Assembly (NCBI GenBank): GCA_031976175.1
Contig: DALYLR010000011.1
Coordinates: 1-64,000, forward strand
Direction of reading: 5' to 3'
DNA: 64,000 nucleotides
Origin: DMER01 sp003451645
GTDB taxonomy: Bacteria > Pseudomonadota > Alphaproteobacteria > Micropepsales > Micropepsaceae
The translations under genes were made by a program, and so were the position numbers. The notes below the pieces were generated by a model that worked only from the letters and a program-made list of their open reading frames with translations, did no database searches and was not told the DNA's origin. Shown one piece after another: positions 41,168 through 49,983 of this stretch; within the stretch, counting starts at the first letter, position 1; every line of letters begins with the position of its first letter.

Positions 41168-41749
41168 TTATTTGCAACAGCCGCTCACCACACCGCCATT
41201 GGGGATCTTGGCCGTGATTGAGTAGGGGAACATCTCGTCCGACATGCCATTGCTGCAGGCCTCAGCGCGGCTCAGCACAGCAGCAGTCGGCGCCTTGGGC
41301 GTGCCGCCGACGGCCATCCAGCCATCATTGCGGTTGGAGGCTTGCGTGAAAGCGCCGAGCGCCATCGGCTCCTTGGCTTCGTCCTGGAACTGATAGGTCG
41401 TGCCCTTGGGGCTGATGGAAATGGTCCAGAAGGGCTCAGTCCCATTGCAGGCAAGGGTGGTGGGCAAAGGGGCGTTGTCGTCGCGCGCCGGGGTCAGGAA
41501 CTTAGCCGAGACATAGCCGCTCACCGTCCGGTAATTGACTTTGACCCAGCCGCCCGCCGCTGAGCCGACAACGTCAACCCCGCGGCCATTGTAAGGAATG
41601 GCGCCAACAATGGGCGCCGAGGCGGAGGCGCTAGCGCGGATGTTCAAGACATCGCCCCATTCAACGCCCTTCACATCATGGACCTGCGACGCGCTGGCGG
41701 CCGCCGCGCACAGACTTAAGGACAGACCGAGGCAAAGGTGTGCACGCAT
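41168..41749 (-). CDS. exported SH3-domain protein with GTEPFW module
   Basis: A 193-residue protein. After the signal peptide (MRAHLCLGLSLSLCAAAASAS) comes a bacterial SH3 domain: VEWGDVLNIRASASASAPIVGAIPYNGRGVDVVG and GWVKVNYRTVSGYVSAKFL. The C-terminal half begins LACNGTEPFWTISIS, the hallmark of COG3650-type periplasmic proteins, and ends in a Cys-Cys-Lys. Its role is unknown, probably cell envelope-related. ATG at 41749 puts the signal peptide first; a longer frame opens upstream. Confidence 0.8.
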   Translation of the reverse strand: MRAHLCLGLSLSLCAAAASASQVHDVKGVEWGDVLNIRASASASAPIVGAIPYNGRGVDVVGSAAGGWVKVNYRTVSGYVSAKFLTPARDDNAPLPTTLACNGTEPFWTISISPKGTTYQFQDEAKEPMALGAFTQASNRNDGWMAVGGTPKAPTAAVLSRAEACSNGMSDEMFPYSITAKIPNGGVVSGCCK

Positions 41750-41905
41750 AGGGAAACCGCTCCTTCGTTGAAGTCTTCGGCTCGTCAGCTTAGCCGTTCC
41801 TTCCACGGCGCGAAACCCTTGTAACCGGCAATTGTCACAGTTTTGCGCTTGCTGGAGCCCGCAAAGCCCTGCATGTGTTTGTAATCCGGTGGGAACCTAG
41901 GGGGC

Positions 41906-42946
41906 ATGGCAATGCAGCGATGGTTGGCAGGTCTGTTTGTTGTCGCAGCGGCGGCGGGGGTTATCTGGCTGATGCCGCAAAGCCAGGCGCGCGACCCTCG
42001 GCCCTTGCAGCTCACGGCGAGCAAAGTGCGGTTCTCGGTCAATGATGAGACAGCCGACCGGATCGGCCGGCTCAAATGGCGGGGCACGATCCGCCTTGTG
42101 GGCAATGACAAAGAGTTTGGCGGCCTGTCCGGCCTGGTGGTCTCAAAGGATGGCAGCCGGTTCCTGGCCATCACCGACCAAGCGCATTGGGTGACCGGCA
42201 CGTTCAGCTATGACGGCAAGGGCAACCTCACTGGGGCCACGGGCGGTACGATAACACCGATGCTGGACCAGAAGGGCAATACCATGTCCGGCAAGTCGGG
42301 CGACGCTGAAGCGCTGGCTCCTTTGGTCCCGAATGATCCGGACGGTCCGGTGGTCGTTGCCTTTGAGGGCGATCATCGGGTCTGGGTCTATGATCCGCCT
42401 AAGGATGGTCAGCGTACGGTCAAATATGCGGTGACCTTGCCGGATGACGCCAAGGCGCTGCCTGGCAATGGCGGCATCGAGGCGCTGAGTGTTTGGGACA
42501 AGACTTCCCTGCTCGCATTTGGTGAGTACACGGCGGACAAGGACGGGAACCTGTTTGGCTGGACATTGCCTCTGAAGGCGGGCGCAAAGGCGGAAGAGGT
42601 TAAGGCGATGCCGCTCAAACCGGTATCGCCCTTTGCGATCACGGATGCTTGCCCGCTTCCTGATGGCTCTGGCGTCTTGCTCGCGGAGCGGCGGTTTTCA
42701 AGAGAAACGGGTGTTGGCTTTCAAGTTCGTATGCTGAGCAACGACGCGTTCAAAAGCGGTCCGGCCCAGGGCGAGGTGCTCGCCAACCTAGGTATGAGTT
42801 TTGTCATTGATAACATGGAAGGCATTTCAGCCCGGACCGGTGAGAAGGGTGAGACGCTGATATACGTGGTGGCAGACGACAATTTTAACCGCCCAATCCA
42901 GCAAACCCTCGTCACCCTTTATGAACTTCTGCCTACGGATCAATAG
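41906..42946 (+). CDS. phytase-like/esterase-like exported protein
   Basis: A 346-residue protein with an N-terminal hydrophobic leader (LAGLFVVAAAAGVIWLMPQSQA). The body has the pattern of the phytase-like/esterase-like family (PF13449, COG4246): FGGLSGLVVSKDGSRFLAITDQAHWVTG, SGDAEALAPL, VVAFEGDHRVWVYD, GNGGIEALSVWD, and DNMEGISARTGEKGETLIYVVADDNFN. This suggests a beta-propeller with a Ca-binding acidic repeat. The enzymatic activity is unproven for most members. Its stop overlaps the convergent VUT-type gene by seven bases. Confidence 0.85.
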   Translation: MAMQRWLAGLFVVAAAAGVIWLMPQSQARDPRPLQLTASKVRFSVNDETADRIGRLKWRGTIRLVGNDKEFGGLSGLVVSKDGSRFLAITDQAHWVTGTFSYDGKGNLTGATGGTITPMLDQKGNTMSGKSGDAEALAPLVPNDPDGPVVVAFEGDHRVWVYDPPKDGQRTVKYAVTLPDDAKALPGNGGIEALSVWDKTSLLAFGEYTADKDGNLFGWTLPLKAGAKAEEVKAMPLKPVSPFAITDACPLPDGSGVLLAERRFSRETGVGFQVRMLSNDAFKSGPAQGEVLANLGMSFVIDNMEGISARTGEKGETLIYVVADDNFNRPIQQTLVTLYELLPTDQ

Positions 42947-43638
42947 CCGCCAAAACCTTGCATCGGCCGGATAACGGGGCGCAGCAGAAAATAGGGGATA
43001 AGCAGCGCAAAAGCGGCGATGACCTTGATGCCCAGATCGATGGCCAGCTGCGATGTCCAGGCATCCCCGCCGGTCTGCAAGACGCCATAGGCGATGGCGC
43101 AGTAGACGAGGGCCGCGCCGATCGTGCTGTATAAGGGCGCCGCCCACCACAGCACGCCGCGCGTCCGGTCAAAAAGCAAGGCGCCAAAACTATGGGCCGC
43201 TAAGAGTGCGACGGCGGTCGCGATCACCATATCCGGTGAAGGGCCGGTCCAGGGGGGCAAGCGGGGGTCGATCTGCCCCATGGATGCCAGGACATAGGCC
43301 ACAATCACGCCCAAGCTCAGCACCGCATGCCATAAAGCATGGCCTAGCCCGTACCGGCGGCTGACCAGATTGTTCACAAAAAACACGCCAGTGATGTAGA
43401 GATGACCATAGGTGAGCCATGTCGAAGGCTGAAAGCCTTGCCCAAGGCCCGGCAAGCCATCGAGCCAGGTGAGGGGCATCGAACGCGCCTCCCAAGCAGC
43501 GGCGGCGATTGCCACATAAGCCGCCACCGGTAAGAGCAAGCTGAACAGGCCGGTCAGTGCACGAAACGCGAGTGTCGGCCGGGCATGCGGATCAGATGGA
43601 TGGGAGTACTCTCCCATTCTATGGTGCTGCTTTGCCAT
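42940..43638 (-). CDS. VUT-family transporter (queuosine-precursor type)
   Basis: A 232-residue polytopic membrane protein with about six hydrophobic segments. Diagnostic stretches are LYITGVFFVNNLVSRRYGLGHALWH, GALLFDRTRGVLWWAAPLYSTIGAALVYCAIAYG and LAIDLGIKVIAAFALLIPYFLLRPV. The arrangement resembles VUT/YhhQ proteins, which take up queuosine precursors, though an unrelated substrate is possible. GGGGGAG precedes the ATG. It begins 117 bp after the rpmB stop, on the same strand. Confidence 0.7.
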   Translation of the reverse strand: MAKQHHRMGEYSHPSDPHARPTLAFRALTGLFSLLLPVAAYVAIAAAAWEARSMPLTWLDGLPGLGQGFQPSTWLTYGHLYITGVFFVNNLVSRRYGLGHALWHAVLSLGVIVAYVLASMGQIDPRLPPWTGPSPDMVIATAVALLAAHSFGALLFDRTRGVLWWAAPLYSTIGAALVYCAIAYGVLQTGGDAWTSQLAIDLGIKVIAAFALLIPYFLLRPVIRPMQGFGGY

Positions 43639-43755
43639 GACTGCACTCCCCCAAAAGACAGCCCGTGCACAAAAGACGCGTATGGTCTTTGCGGCGGACT
43701 ATGCAAGAGGGTTGCCAGCCGAGGCAAGCGGCTGCGGCGATGGCTCTTAGCGGGT

Positions 43756-44049
43756 TTAGGCTGCGTGTTGCTCTTTGGCCTTAACGATTTCGCGTTTCAG
43801 CCTGCGGGCGCGCAAGGATAGGTTGAGGTCATTTTGCTTGAGCAAAAAGGCGTCGAGACCGCCATTATGGTCAATCGAGCGCAAGGCCTGCGCGGAAATC
43901 TTCATCCGCACCGACTTCTTCAACGTGTCCGACATCAAGAGCATTTGCGCCAGATTGGGCTTGAACCTGCGCTTGGTCTTATTGTTTGCGTGGCTGACAT
44001 TGTGTCCAGCCAACACGGTCTTGCCTGTCAATTCGCAGCGCCGCGCCAT
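43756..44049 (-). CDS. rpmB: 50S ribosomal protein L28
   Basis: A 97-residue L28. ARRCELTGKTVLAGHNVSHANNKTKRRFKPNL is the conserved N-terminal half, followed by the basic C-terminal half (LRARRLKREIVKAK) found in the long alphaproteobacterial form. It is a structural component of the large ribosomal subunit. Reading further upstream in frame gives only non-homologous sequence, so ATG at 44049 is firm. Confidence 0.98.
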   Translation of the reverse strand: MARRCELTGKTVLAGHNVSHANNKTKRRFKPNLAQMLLMSDTLKKSVRMKISAQALRSIDHNGGLDAFLLKQNDLNLSLRARRLKREIVKAKEQHAA

Positions 44050-44150
44050 GATCCCAGTCCTTATCCTTCGCGATGTCCTTGGAGCCGCTAAGGGCCCTGG
44101 TAAGGCTCGAATAGCGGAGCCGCGCTGTATAGTCGACAGGCCCTTCGCCG

Positions 44151-45173
44151 TCAAGGTCTTGAAAATGGTGCGATTGCTGCAAAGAGCTGCTCGGCCGCCA
44201 AGCTGGGGCTCAATGTCCCGGAGCGGACTTTGGCCTCTAGGCCCGGAAGCATAGCCCTCGCTGCCGGATTGTCGGTGAACGCGGCCATGACCCGGCTGCG
44301 CAGCTCCGCCCAAAACCAGTCGAGCCGTTGGGCTGCCCGGTTCTGCGCCCAGGCGCCGCTATTCTGTTGCAAGGCGGCAAAGCTCTCAACCTGGGCCCAA
44401 ACCTGCGCTATCCCAGTGCGTTCCTGGGCTGAGACGCGGGCAACAGGAACGGTCCAGCCAGGCCATTTCAAACGCATTAAATGAAGCGCTGAGGTAAAGT
44501 CAGCCACCGCCCGGTTGGCGGCGGGCAAAAGGTCGCCGTCGCCCTTGGTTACAATCAACAGATCGGCCAATTCCATGATGCCGCGCTTGATGCCTTGCAG
44601 ATCATCACCGCCGCCAGGCGCCATGAGAAGGATGAACATGTCGGTCATGCCGGCGACCGCTGTCTCGGACTGACCCACGCCCACGGTCTCGACAAGCACC
44701 ACATCAAAGCCTGCAAGTTCCACCGCGGCCAGCGCCTCGCGGGTTCGCCGCGCCACCCCGCCAAGCGTTTCACCGGCAGGAGACGGGCGGATGAAGGCGC
44801 GCGGATCGCGCGCTAGGTCCGGCATGCGGGTCTTGTCGCCCAGGATAGAGCCGCCGGATCGTTGAGAGGAGGGATCAACCGCCAACACTGCGACGCGCTT
44901 GCCCAGGCCCGTCAAAAAAGTGCCAAAGGCCTCAATGAAAGTGGACTTGCCGACCCCAGGTGCGCCCGACAACCCCAAACGGATCGAAGCGGAGGGGATC
45001 GCCAAGGCGTGTTCCAGGAACGCGGCCGCCGGGGCCTGATCTGCGAGCCGCTCCGATTCGATCAGTGTGACCGCTTTGGCGAGCGCGCGCCGGTCTCCAC
45101 TGCGCACCTGTTGCACAAGGAGTAAGGCGCGGTCTTGGGGTGTAAGCGCGAGGTCAGAGTGGACGTCCGTCAT
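44151..45173 (-). CDS. meaB: methylmalonyl-CoA mutase-associated GTPase MeaB
   Basis: A 340-residue G3E/ArgK-type GTPase that guards the mutase and edits its cobalamin cofactor. G1 is GLSGAPGVGKSTFIEAF, and VLAVDPSSQRSGGSILGDKTRM, RPSPAGETLGGVARRTREA, DVVLVETVGVGQSE (G3) and LADLLIVTKGDGDL (G4, with TKGD replacing NKxD as in the family) follow. ATG at 45173 gives the canonical start MTDVHSD; a GTG or ATG further upstream would add a tail without similarity. Its partner mutase is encoded at 38474-40618. Confidence 0.96.
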   Translation of the reverse strand: MTDVHSDLALTPQDRALLLVQQVRSGDRRALAKAVTLIESERLADQAPAAAFLEHALAIPSASIRLGLSGAPGVGKSTFIEAFGTFLTGLGKRVAVLAVDPSSQRSGGSILGDKTRMPDLARDPRAFIRPSPAGETLGGVARRTREALAAVELAGFDVVLVETVGVGQSETAVAGMTDMFILLMAPGGGDDLQGIKRGIMELADLLIVTKGDGDLLPAANRAVADFTSALHLMRLKWPGWTVPVARVSAQERTGIAQVWAQVESFAALQQNSGAWAQNRAAQRLDWFWAELRSRVMAAFTDNPAARAMLPGLEAKVRSGTLSPSLAAEQLFAAIAPFSRP

Positions 45174-45293
45174 GGCACCTATTATGCATGCTCCGCGCAT
45201 CACAAACCAACCGCCTTCGCGCCATAATTTTACCATGGCTGGCCCGGATAACGCCCAACCAGCGGGGCCGCAGTAAACGGAGTGAGACTTCAA

Positions 45294-46133
45294 ATGGGTT
45301 CGTCAATGAAGACATCGAAGCCGGTTTCGGCAATCCTCGCAGCGCTCTCGCTCACTGCAGCATCGGCGCCTTTGCAAGCCGCCGACGCAAAGAACAACAT
45401 TGAATTCGTCTGGACCATCCATGTTGGCGGTCTGGCGCTCGGGACCGTGGGGTACAAAGGCGGTTTTGGGGATGACAATTATTCCGCCGTCTCGCGGTTG
45501 AAGACAGCCGGTATCGTGAACTCCTTCTATGCCGCCGTCATCGACGCCACCTCGACCGGCTTTGTGCGCAATGGCGCGATCAAGCCCGCAAGTTATGACA
45601 GCAATTATGAGGGCGAGAAAACCAAGCAGCGGGTGGCGCTGGCCTATTCCGGCACAGGGATAAGCCTGTCCGCGGACCCCATGTATGATGTCGCGCGCTT
45701 CCCCGTGAGCGATGCCGACAAGCAAGACACGGTCGATCCCTTATCAGGCATCACGCAAGCGGTCTCGGGCGTCACCGTTAGCGACGCTGCGCCCTGCGGG
45801 GAGACGATCCGGATTTTCGACGGCCGCAGGCGCTATAACCTTGAAGTCGAGTTCGTGGAGCAAACGGAACTGAACTCCAGCAATGGCGGGTATTCGGGTC
45901 CGGCCACCTTATGCAATTTGCGCTATAAGCAAGTGGCGGGCTTCAAGCCCAATCTCAACAAGGGCAAGGAATTGCCGCCGATCCAAGTGTGGCTGGCAAA
46001 ATTCCCCGCCAAGGCTGGAGGCGCGGTCAAGGAATTCGCGGTGCCGGTGAAGATCTACTCGGACACGCCGTTGGGCGCCGCGGTCGCCAATGCCCGCAAC
46101 ATCACAGTCGAGGGGCAGAAAATCGGCGGGTAG
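45294..46133 (+). CDS. DUF3108-type exported protein
   Basis: A 279-residue protein with a signal peptide (KTSKPVSAILAALSLTAASAPLQAAD). The body resembles DUF3108: EFVWTIHVGGLALGTVGYKG, IKPASYDSNYEGEKTKQRVALAY, TVDPLSGITQAV and IRIFDGRRRYNLEVEF. Members are periplasmic beta-rich proteins of unknown role. Two further ATG/GTG starts (45282, 45306) are possible; 45294 is chosen for its spacing to CGGAG. The gene diverges from meaB across 120 bases. Confidence 0.82.
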   Translation: MGSSMKTSKPVSAILAALSLTAASAPLQAADAKNNIEFVWTIHVGGLALGTVGYKGGFGDDNYSAVSRLKTAGIVNSFYAAVIDATSTGFVRNGAIKPASYDSNYEGEKTKQRVALAYSGTGISLSADPMYDVARFPVSDADKQDTVDPLSGITQAVSGVTVSDAAPCGETIRIFDGRRRYNLEVEFVEQTELNSSNGGYSGPATLCNLRYKQVAGFKPNLNKGKELPPIQVWLAKFPAKAGGAVKEFAVPVKIYSDTPLGAAVANARNITVEGQKIGG

Positions 46134-46239
46134 GGTCCAACGTGTTTTCAGACCGGGCGTAAGCGCAAGCTGGCCGCCCTAAAATTCACTTGAAGCAATA
46201 TTCATTGCAAGTGCTTTTTCGAAATGGTACCGTCCACCA

Positions 46240-46689
46240 ATGGCTTGGGAGATCAGGTTTCATCCTGCCTTTGTGCCTGAATTCGATGACCTAGCCACCG
46301 GCGTCCAAGATGCGTTGTTGGAGCGCGCTAAGTGGTTGGAGGCATTTGGACCGAAATTGGGACGTCCGCATGCGGATGCCTTGAAGGGGTCCAAACACGC
46401 CAATATGAAAGAACTCCGGTTTAGTTCTGATGGCGGCGTGTGGCGGGTCGCATTTGCCTTTGACCCCGAGCGGCGCGGCGTCCTCTTGGTGGCGGGAGAC
46501 AAGTCTGGAACGGGGAAGACCGCCTTCTATAAGGGTCTGATCAAACGCGCAGATGAGCGTTATGACGACCACTTAACGCAGCAGAAACGCAAAAGGGTAA
46601 AAGGTTGTGAAGACCAGAAGGAAAAATGTCAGTTTGGGGCCGACTTTGGGCAACGTCATGGCCAAATTGCCGAAGGCGCGGCGGGCTAA
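46240..46689 (+). CDS. RelE/HigB-family toxin (Gp49-like)
   Basis: A 149-residue protein of the RelE/ParE/HigB superfamily, phage-derived Gp49 branch: WEIRFHPAFVPEFDDLATGVQDALLERAKWLEAFGP, LKGSKHANMKELRF, VWRVAFAFDPERRGVLLVAGDKSG and FYKGLIKRADERYDDHL. These toxins usually cut ribosome-bound mRNA. The family normally ends about here at 115-120 residues; this copy runs about 30 residues further and overlaps the antitoxin gene by 83 bases, so a frameshift or relaxed stop is possible. Confidence 0.85.
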   Translation: MAWEIRFHPAFVPEFDDLATGVQDALLERAKWLEAFGPKLGRPHADALKGSKHANMKELRFSSDGGVWRVAFAFDPERRGVLLVAGDKSGTGKTAFYKGLIKRADERYDDHLTQQKRKRVKGCEDQKEKCQFGADFGQRHGQIAEGAAG

Positions 46690-46951
46690 GATTGAGAAGC
46701 GCGCGGCAGAGTTTGTCCGTCGGGAAATGACCTTGCGGGAATTACGCAAGGCCCGCGCGCTGACGCAAGAAAAGCTGGCAGAGACCCTAAAGACCTCCCA
46801 AAACCAAGTTTCGAAATTGGAGCAGCGCAGCGATTTGCTGCTCTCCACGCTGAGCTCCTATGTCTCGGCTTTGGGCGGAAAGCTGCATCTCGTAGCCGAG
46901 TTCCCTGGGCAGAAGCCTGTGCAGATTTCTGGGATTACGGAGATTGGGTGA
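46607..46951 (+). CDS. HigA-type (XRE) antitoxin
   Basis: A 114-residue helix-turn-helix protein paired with the toxin upstream. It contains AEFVRREMTLRELRKARALTQEKLAETLKTSQNQVSKLEQRSDLLLSTLSSYVSALGGKLHLVAEFP, the standard XRE antitoxin of Gp49-type toxins, and should neutralise the toxin and repress the pair. GTG at 46607 has AAGG just upstream and aligns with the usual family start; a later ATG at 46658 would remove part of the N-terminal region. Confidence 0.87.
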   Translation: MKTRRKNVSLGPTLGNVMAKLPKARRAKIEKRAAEFVRREMTLRELRKARALTQEKLAETLKTSQNQVSKLEQRSDLLLSTLSSYVSALGGKLHLVAEFPGQKPVQISGITEIG

Positions 46952-46984
46952 TCGTCCTGTCCAAGCGTTCAATAGGCCCACGCT

Positions 46985-48859
46985 CTAAACACGCATCTTG
47001 CGTTTCACAGAGCCGCGTGCCGCCGGAGCGCGGTCGTCCTCATCAAACAGTTCGGCCAGTTTTTCGGTCATCGCCCCGCCCAACTGCTCGGCGTCGACGA
47101 TCGTGACCGCGCGCTTGTAGTAGCGCGTCACGTCATGGCCGATGCCAATTGCGATGATCTCAATGGGCGAGCGCGTCTCGATCATCTCGATCACATCGCG
47201 CAAATGCCGCTCGAGATAGTTGCTCGCGTTGACGGATTGCGTTGAGTCATCAACTGGCGCGCCATCGGAGATGACCATCAGGATGCGCCGTTGCTCCGAG
47301 CGGCCCACCAGGCGGTTATGCGCCCACATGAGCGCCTCGCCATCGATGTTTTCCTTAAGCAGGCCCTCGCGCATCATGAGGCCCAGATTACGGCGCGCCC
47401 GACGCCAGGGGGCGTCAGCTTGCTTATAGACGATGTGCCGCAAATCATTGAGGCGGCCGGGGTTCATGGGCTTGCCCCCTTGCACCCAGGCCTCACGTGA
47501 CTGTCCGCCCTTCCAGGCCTTGGTGGTAAAGCCTAGGATCTCGACCTTGACCGAGCAGCGCTCAAGCGTGCGTGCGAGAATATCTGCGCACATGGCCGCG
47601 ACCATGATGGGCCGCCCGCGCATGGACCCGGAGTTGTCAAGCAAGATGGTCACGACCGTGTCGCGGAAATCGGTGTCACGTTCGACCTTGAACGACAAGG
47701 GCGCCATCGGATCGATCACCACGCGCGAGAGGCGCGCGGCGTCGAGAATGCCTTCTTCCAGATCGAACTCCCAAGAACGGTTCTGCTTGGCGAGCAAGCG
47801 GCGCTGGAGGCGGTTGGCAAGCCGGGCGACGACGCCATGCAAGGCGTGGAGCTGCTGATCGAGATAAGCCCGCAGCCGGGCCAGTTCATCCGCATCGCAG
47901 AGATCCTCAGCCAGGATTTGCTCATCGAATTTGGAGGTGAAGACCTTATACGACGCCTCGCGCGTGCTGTCCTCCAGCGGCTTGTTATGCCGCCAGGGCT
48001 GCATACCGTCGGAGGAATCCTCTGCGTCAGAGTCGGCTGGCGCCTTGTCCGATTGCACATCGACGGTCTGATCATCGCCCTCGGCCGTTTCGCTTTCGGT
48101 CAGGTCGGTCTCCTCGGTGGTGGAGCCTTGCGATTCGCCCGTATCGCCGCTGTCGCCCTGATCCTCGGATGCCTCGTTGCTCTGTTCCTGGTCGTCGGCA
48201 TCATCGTCGCTTTGGTCCGGGTCCTGACCCAATTCATCGCCCATGCCCAAATCCGTCAGCACACGGCGGGTCAATTTGGCAAAGGCCTGTTGATCCTTGA
48301 TCTCGTCAAGGAGCGTGTTGAGGGCGGAACCTGCCTTGTCCTCCACATAAGAGCGCCAGGCATCCGCCACGGCGCGTGCGGATTCCGGGGTCTGGCGGCC
48401 GGTAAGGCGCTCGCGCACCAAAAGTGCGACGGCCTCGCTCAGTGGCGCTTCTTCGCGACCGCGCATGCGGTGCAAGCCCTTGCGCAGCGCGCGCGCATTG
48501 AGATCGGCATCGAGGTTCTTGGCAACGCCCACCATGGCGTTGGCCCCGATCGCCTCAACGCGGGCCTGCTCGACAGCCTCAAAGATGGCGCGCGCTTGCT
48601 GGCCCTGCGGCATCCAATTCTGGTGCATGCCCTCGTCATGAAAGGCGAGTTTGAGCGCGATGGCATCGGCCGCACCGCGCGCCTCCGCGACCTCTTGCGG
48701 GGGCAGATCGCGCCGGGGCAGGGGCACGCGCGCCCGCAAGCCCTTGAGGCCCGCAGGCTCCGTTCCGAAGGAGACGTCGAGCTCAGGTTCCGCCGCCATC
48801 GCGCGCGCTGTCTGCGCCACCGCACGCTTGAAGGGCTCAATGGGTGGTTCGGGCTTCAT
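46985..48859 (-). CDS. cobT: aerobic cobaltochelatase subunit CobT
   Basis: A 624-residue CobT. An N-terminal helical domain (PFKRAVAQTARAMAAEPELDVSF) is followed by an Asp/Glu/Ser-rich linker at about 215-300. The C-terminal von Willebrand-type domain contains VTILLDNSGSMRGRPIMVAAM (MIDAS DxSxS), RRILMVISDGAPVDDSTQSVN and the tail VKRKMRV. With CobS it forms the AAA+ assembly that drives cobalt insertion by CobN during aerobic B12 synthesis. Start overlaps the cobS stop (ATGA). cobN is not in the window. Confidence 0.97.
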   Translation of the reverse strand: MKPEPPIEPFKRAVAQTARAMAAEPELDVSFGTEPAGLKGLRARVPLPRRDLPPQEVAEARGAADAIALKLAFHDEGMHQNWMPQGQQARAIFEAVEQARVEAIGANAMVGVAKNLDADLNARALRKGLHRMRGREEAPLSEAVALLVRERLTGRQTPESARAVADAWRSYVEDKAGSALNTLLDEIKDQQAFAKLTRRVLTDLGMGDELGQDPDQSDDDADDQEQSNEASEDQGDSGDTGESQGSTTEETDLTESETAEGDDQTVDVQSDKAPADSDAEDSSDGMQPWRHNKPLEDSTREASYKVFTSKFDEQILAEDLCDADELARLRAYLDQQLHALHGVVARLANRLQRRLLAKQNRSWEFDLEEGILDAARLSRVVIDPMAPLSFKVERDTDFRDTVVTILLDNSGSMRGRPIMVAAMCADILARTLERCSVKVEILGFTTKAWKGGQSREAWVQGGKPMNPGRLNDLRHIVYKQADAPWRRARRNLGLMMREGLLKENIDGEALMWAHNRLVGRSEQRRILMVISDGAPVDDSTQSVNASNYLERHLRDVIEMIETRSPIEIIAIGIGHDVTRYYKRAVTIVDAEQLGGAMTEKLAELFDEDDRAPAARGSVKRKMRV

Positions 48860-49842
48860 GCCACCAGCACACGCGCAGCACTTTCGGGAAGTTCCTCGCC
48901 GAAGCAGCGCTGGTAGAACTCGGCCACCGTCGCGCGCTCCAGCTCATCGCATTTGTTGAGGAAGGTGACCCGGAAGCCAAAGCCAACATTGCCAAAGATC
49001 GACGCATTCTCGGCCCAGGTTAGAACCGTGCGCGGGCTCATGACGGTTGAGATATCGCCATTGATGAAGGCAGCCCTCGTCAGGTCCGCTACGCGCACCA
49101 TCGCCGCGACGGCCTTCTTGCCCTCAGCATTTTGATAGGTGGGCGATTTGGCCAAGATGATTTCGACCTCTTTGTCATGGGGCAAATAGTTCAGTGTCGT
49201 GACGATGCTCCAACGGTCCATCTGTCCCTGATTGATCTGTTGCGTGCCGTGATAAAGGCCGGTCGTATCGCCCAAGCCGATCGTGTTGGTGGTTGCGAAC
49301 AGTCTAAACTCTGGATGCGGACGGATCACGCGGTTCTGATCGAGCAGGGTCAGGCGGCCGGATTGCTCTAGCACGCGCTGGATCACGAACATCACGTCGG
49401 GGCGGCCTGCGTCATATTCGTCGAACACAAGCGCCACCGGGTTCTGCAGCGCCCAGGGCAGGATCCCCTCGCGGAACTCGGTCACCTGCTTACCATCCTT
49501 GATAACGATCGCATCCTTGCCCACCAGGTCGATACGGCTGATATGGCTGTCGAGATTTATGCGCACGCATGGCCAGTTGAGGCGGGCGGCCACCTGCTCG
49601 ATGTGGGTTGACTTGCCCGTACCGTGATAGCCCTGAATCATCACGCGGCGGTTATGGGCAAAGCCCGCCAGGATCGCCATCGTGGTCTCGCGGTCAAAGC
49701 GATAGGCTTGGTCAACCTCAGGCACATATTCGTTGGGCTTGGAAAAGGCCTTGACCGTGAGGGCGATATCGATGCCGAACACTTTGCGCGCGTCGACGGA
49801 AATGTCGGGGTGGGCTTCAGGGCCCATGCCGGGGGACGTCAT
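48856..49842 (-). CDS. cobS: aerobic cobaltochelatase subunit CobS
   Basis: A 328-residue AAA+ ATPase. GYHGTGKSTHIEQVAARLNWPCVRINLDSHISRIDLVG gives Walker A and the conserved CobS stretch, ALVFDEYDAGRPDVMFV is Walker B, and FRLFATTNTIGLGDTTGLYHGTQ is the sensor 1 region. It hydrolyses ATP with CobT for cobalt insertion into hydrogenobyrinate diamide. ATG at 49842 is preferred over a later ATG at 49827; upstream sequence gives no homology. Confidence 0.97.
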   Translation of the reverse strand: MTSPGMGPEAHPDISVDARKVFGIDIALTVKAFSKPNEYVPEVDQAYRFDRETTMAILAGFAHNRRVMIQGYHGTGKSTHIEQVAARLNWPCVRINLDSHISRIDLVGKDAIVIKDGKQVTEFREGILPWALQNPVALVFDEYDAGRPDVMFVIQRVLEQSGRLTLLDQNRVIRPHPEFRLFATTNTIGLGDTTGLYHGTQQINQGQMDRWSIVTTLNYLPHDKEVEIILAKSPTYQNAEGKKAVAAMVRVADLTRAAFINGDISTVMSPRTVLTWAENASIFGNVGFGFRVTFLNKCDELERATVAEFYQRCFGEELPESAARVLVA

Positions 49843-49983
49843 GTGATAGGATGCTTTCTCGATCTGTTGGCCAATGGTTGAGGGGCGCAACCCCCAAAGA
49901 CCTTGCCTTACCGCCCCTGAATGGCGGACGGCAAGGGCCCCTGGTCAGTTTTGCCCTCTGCGATTACGGGTGATGACAGTCTG

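Noticed and set aside
43640..43755. Possible terminator after rpmB (AAGAC..GTCTTTT)
   Set aside because: The stem is five A/T-rich pairs and lies far from the stop; not strong enough to list.
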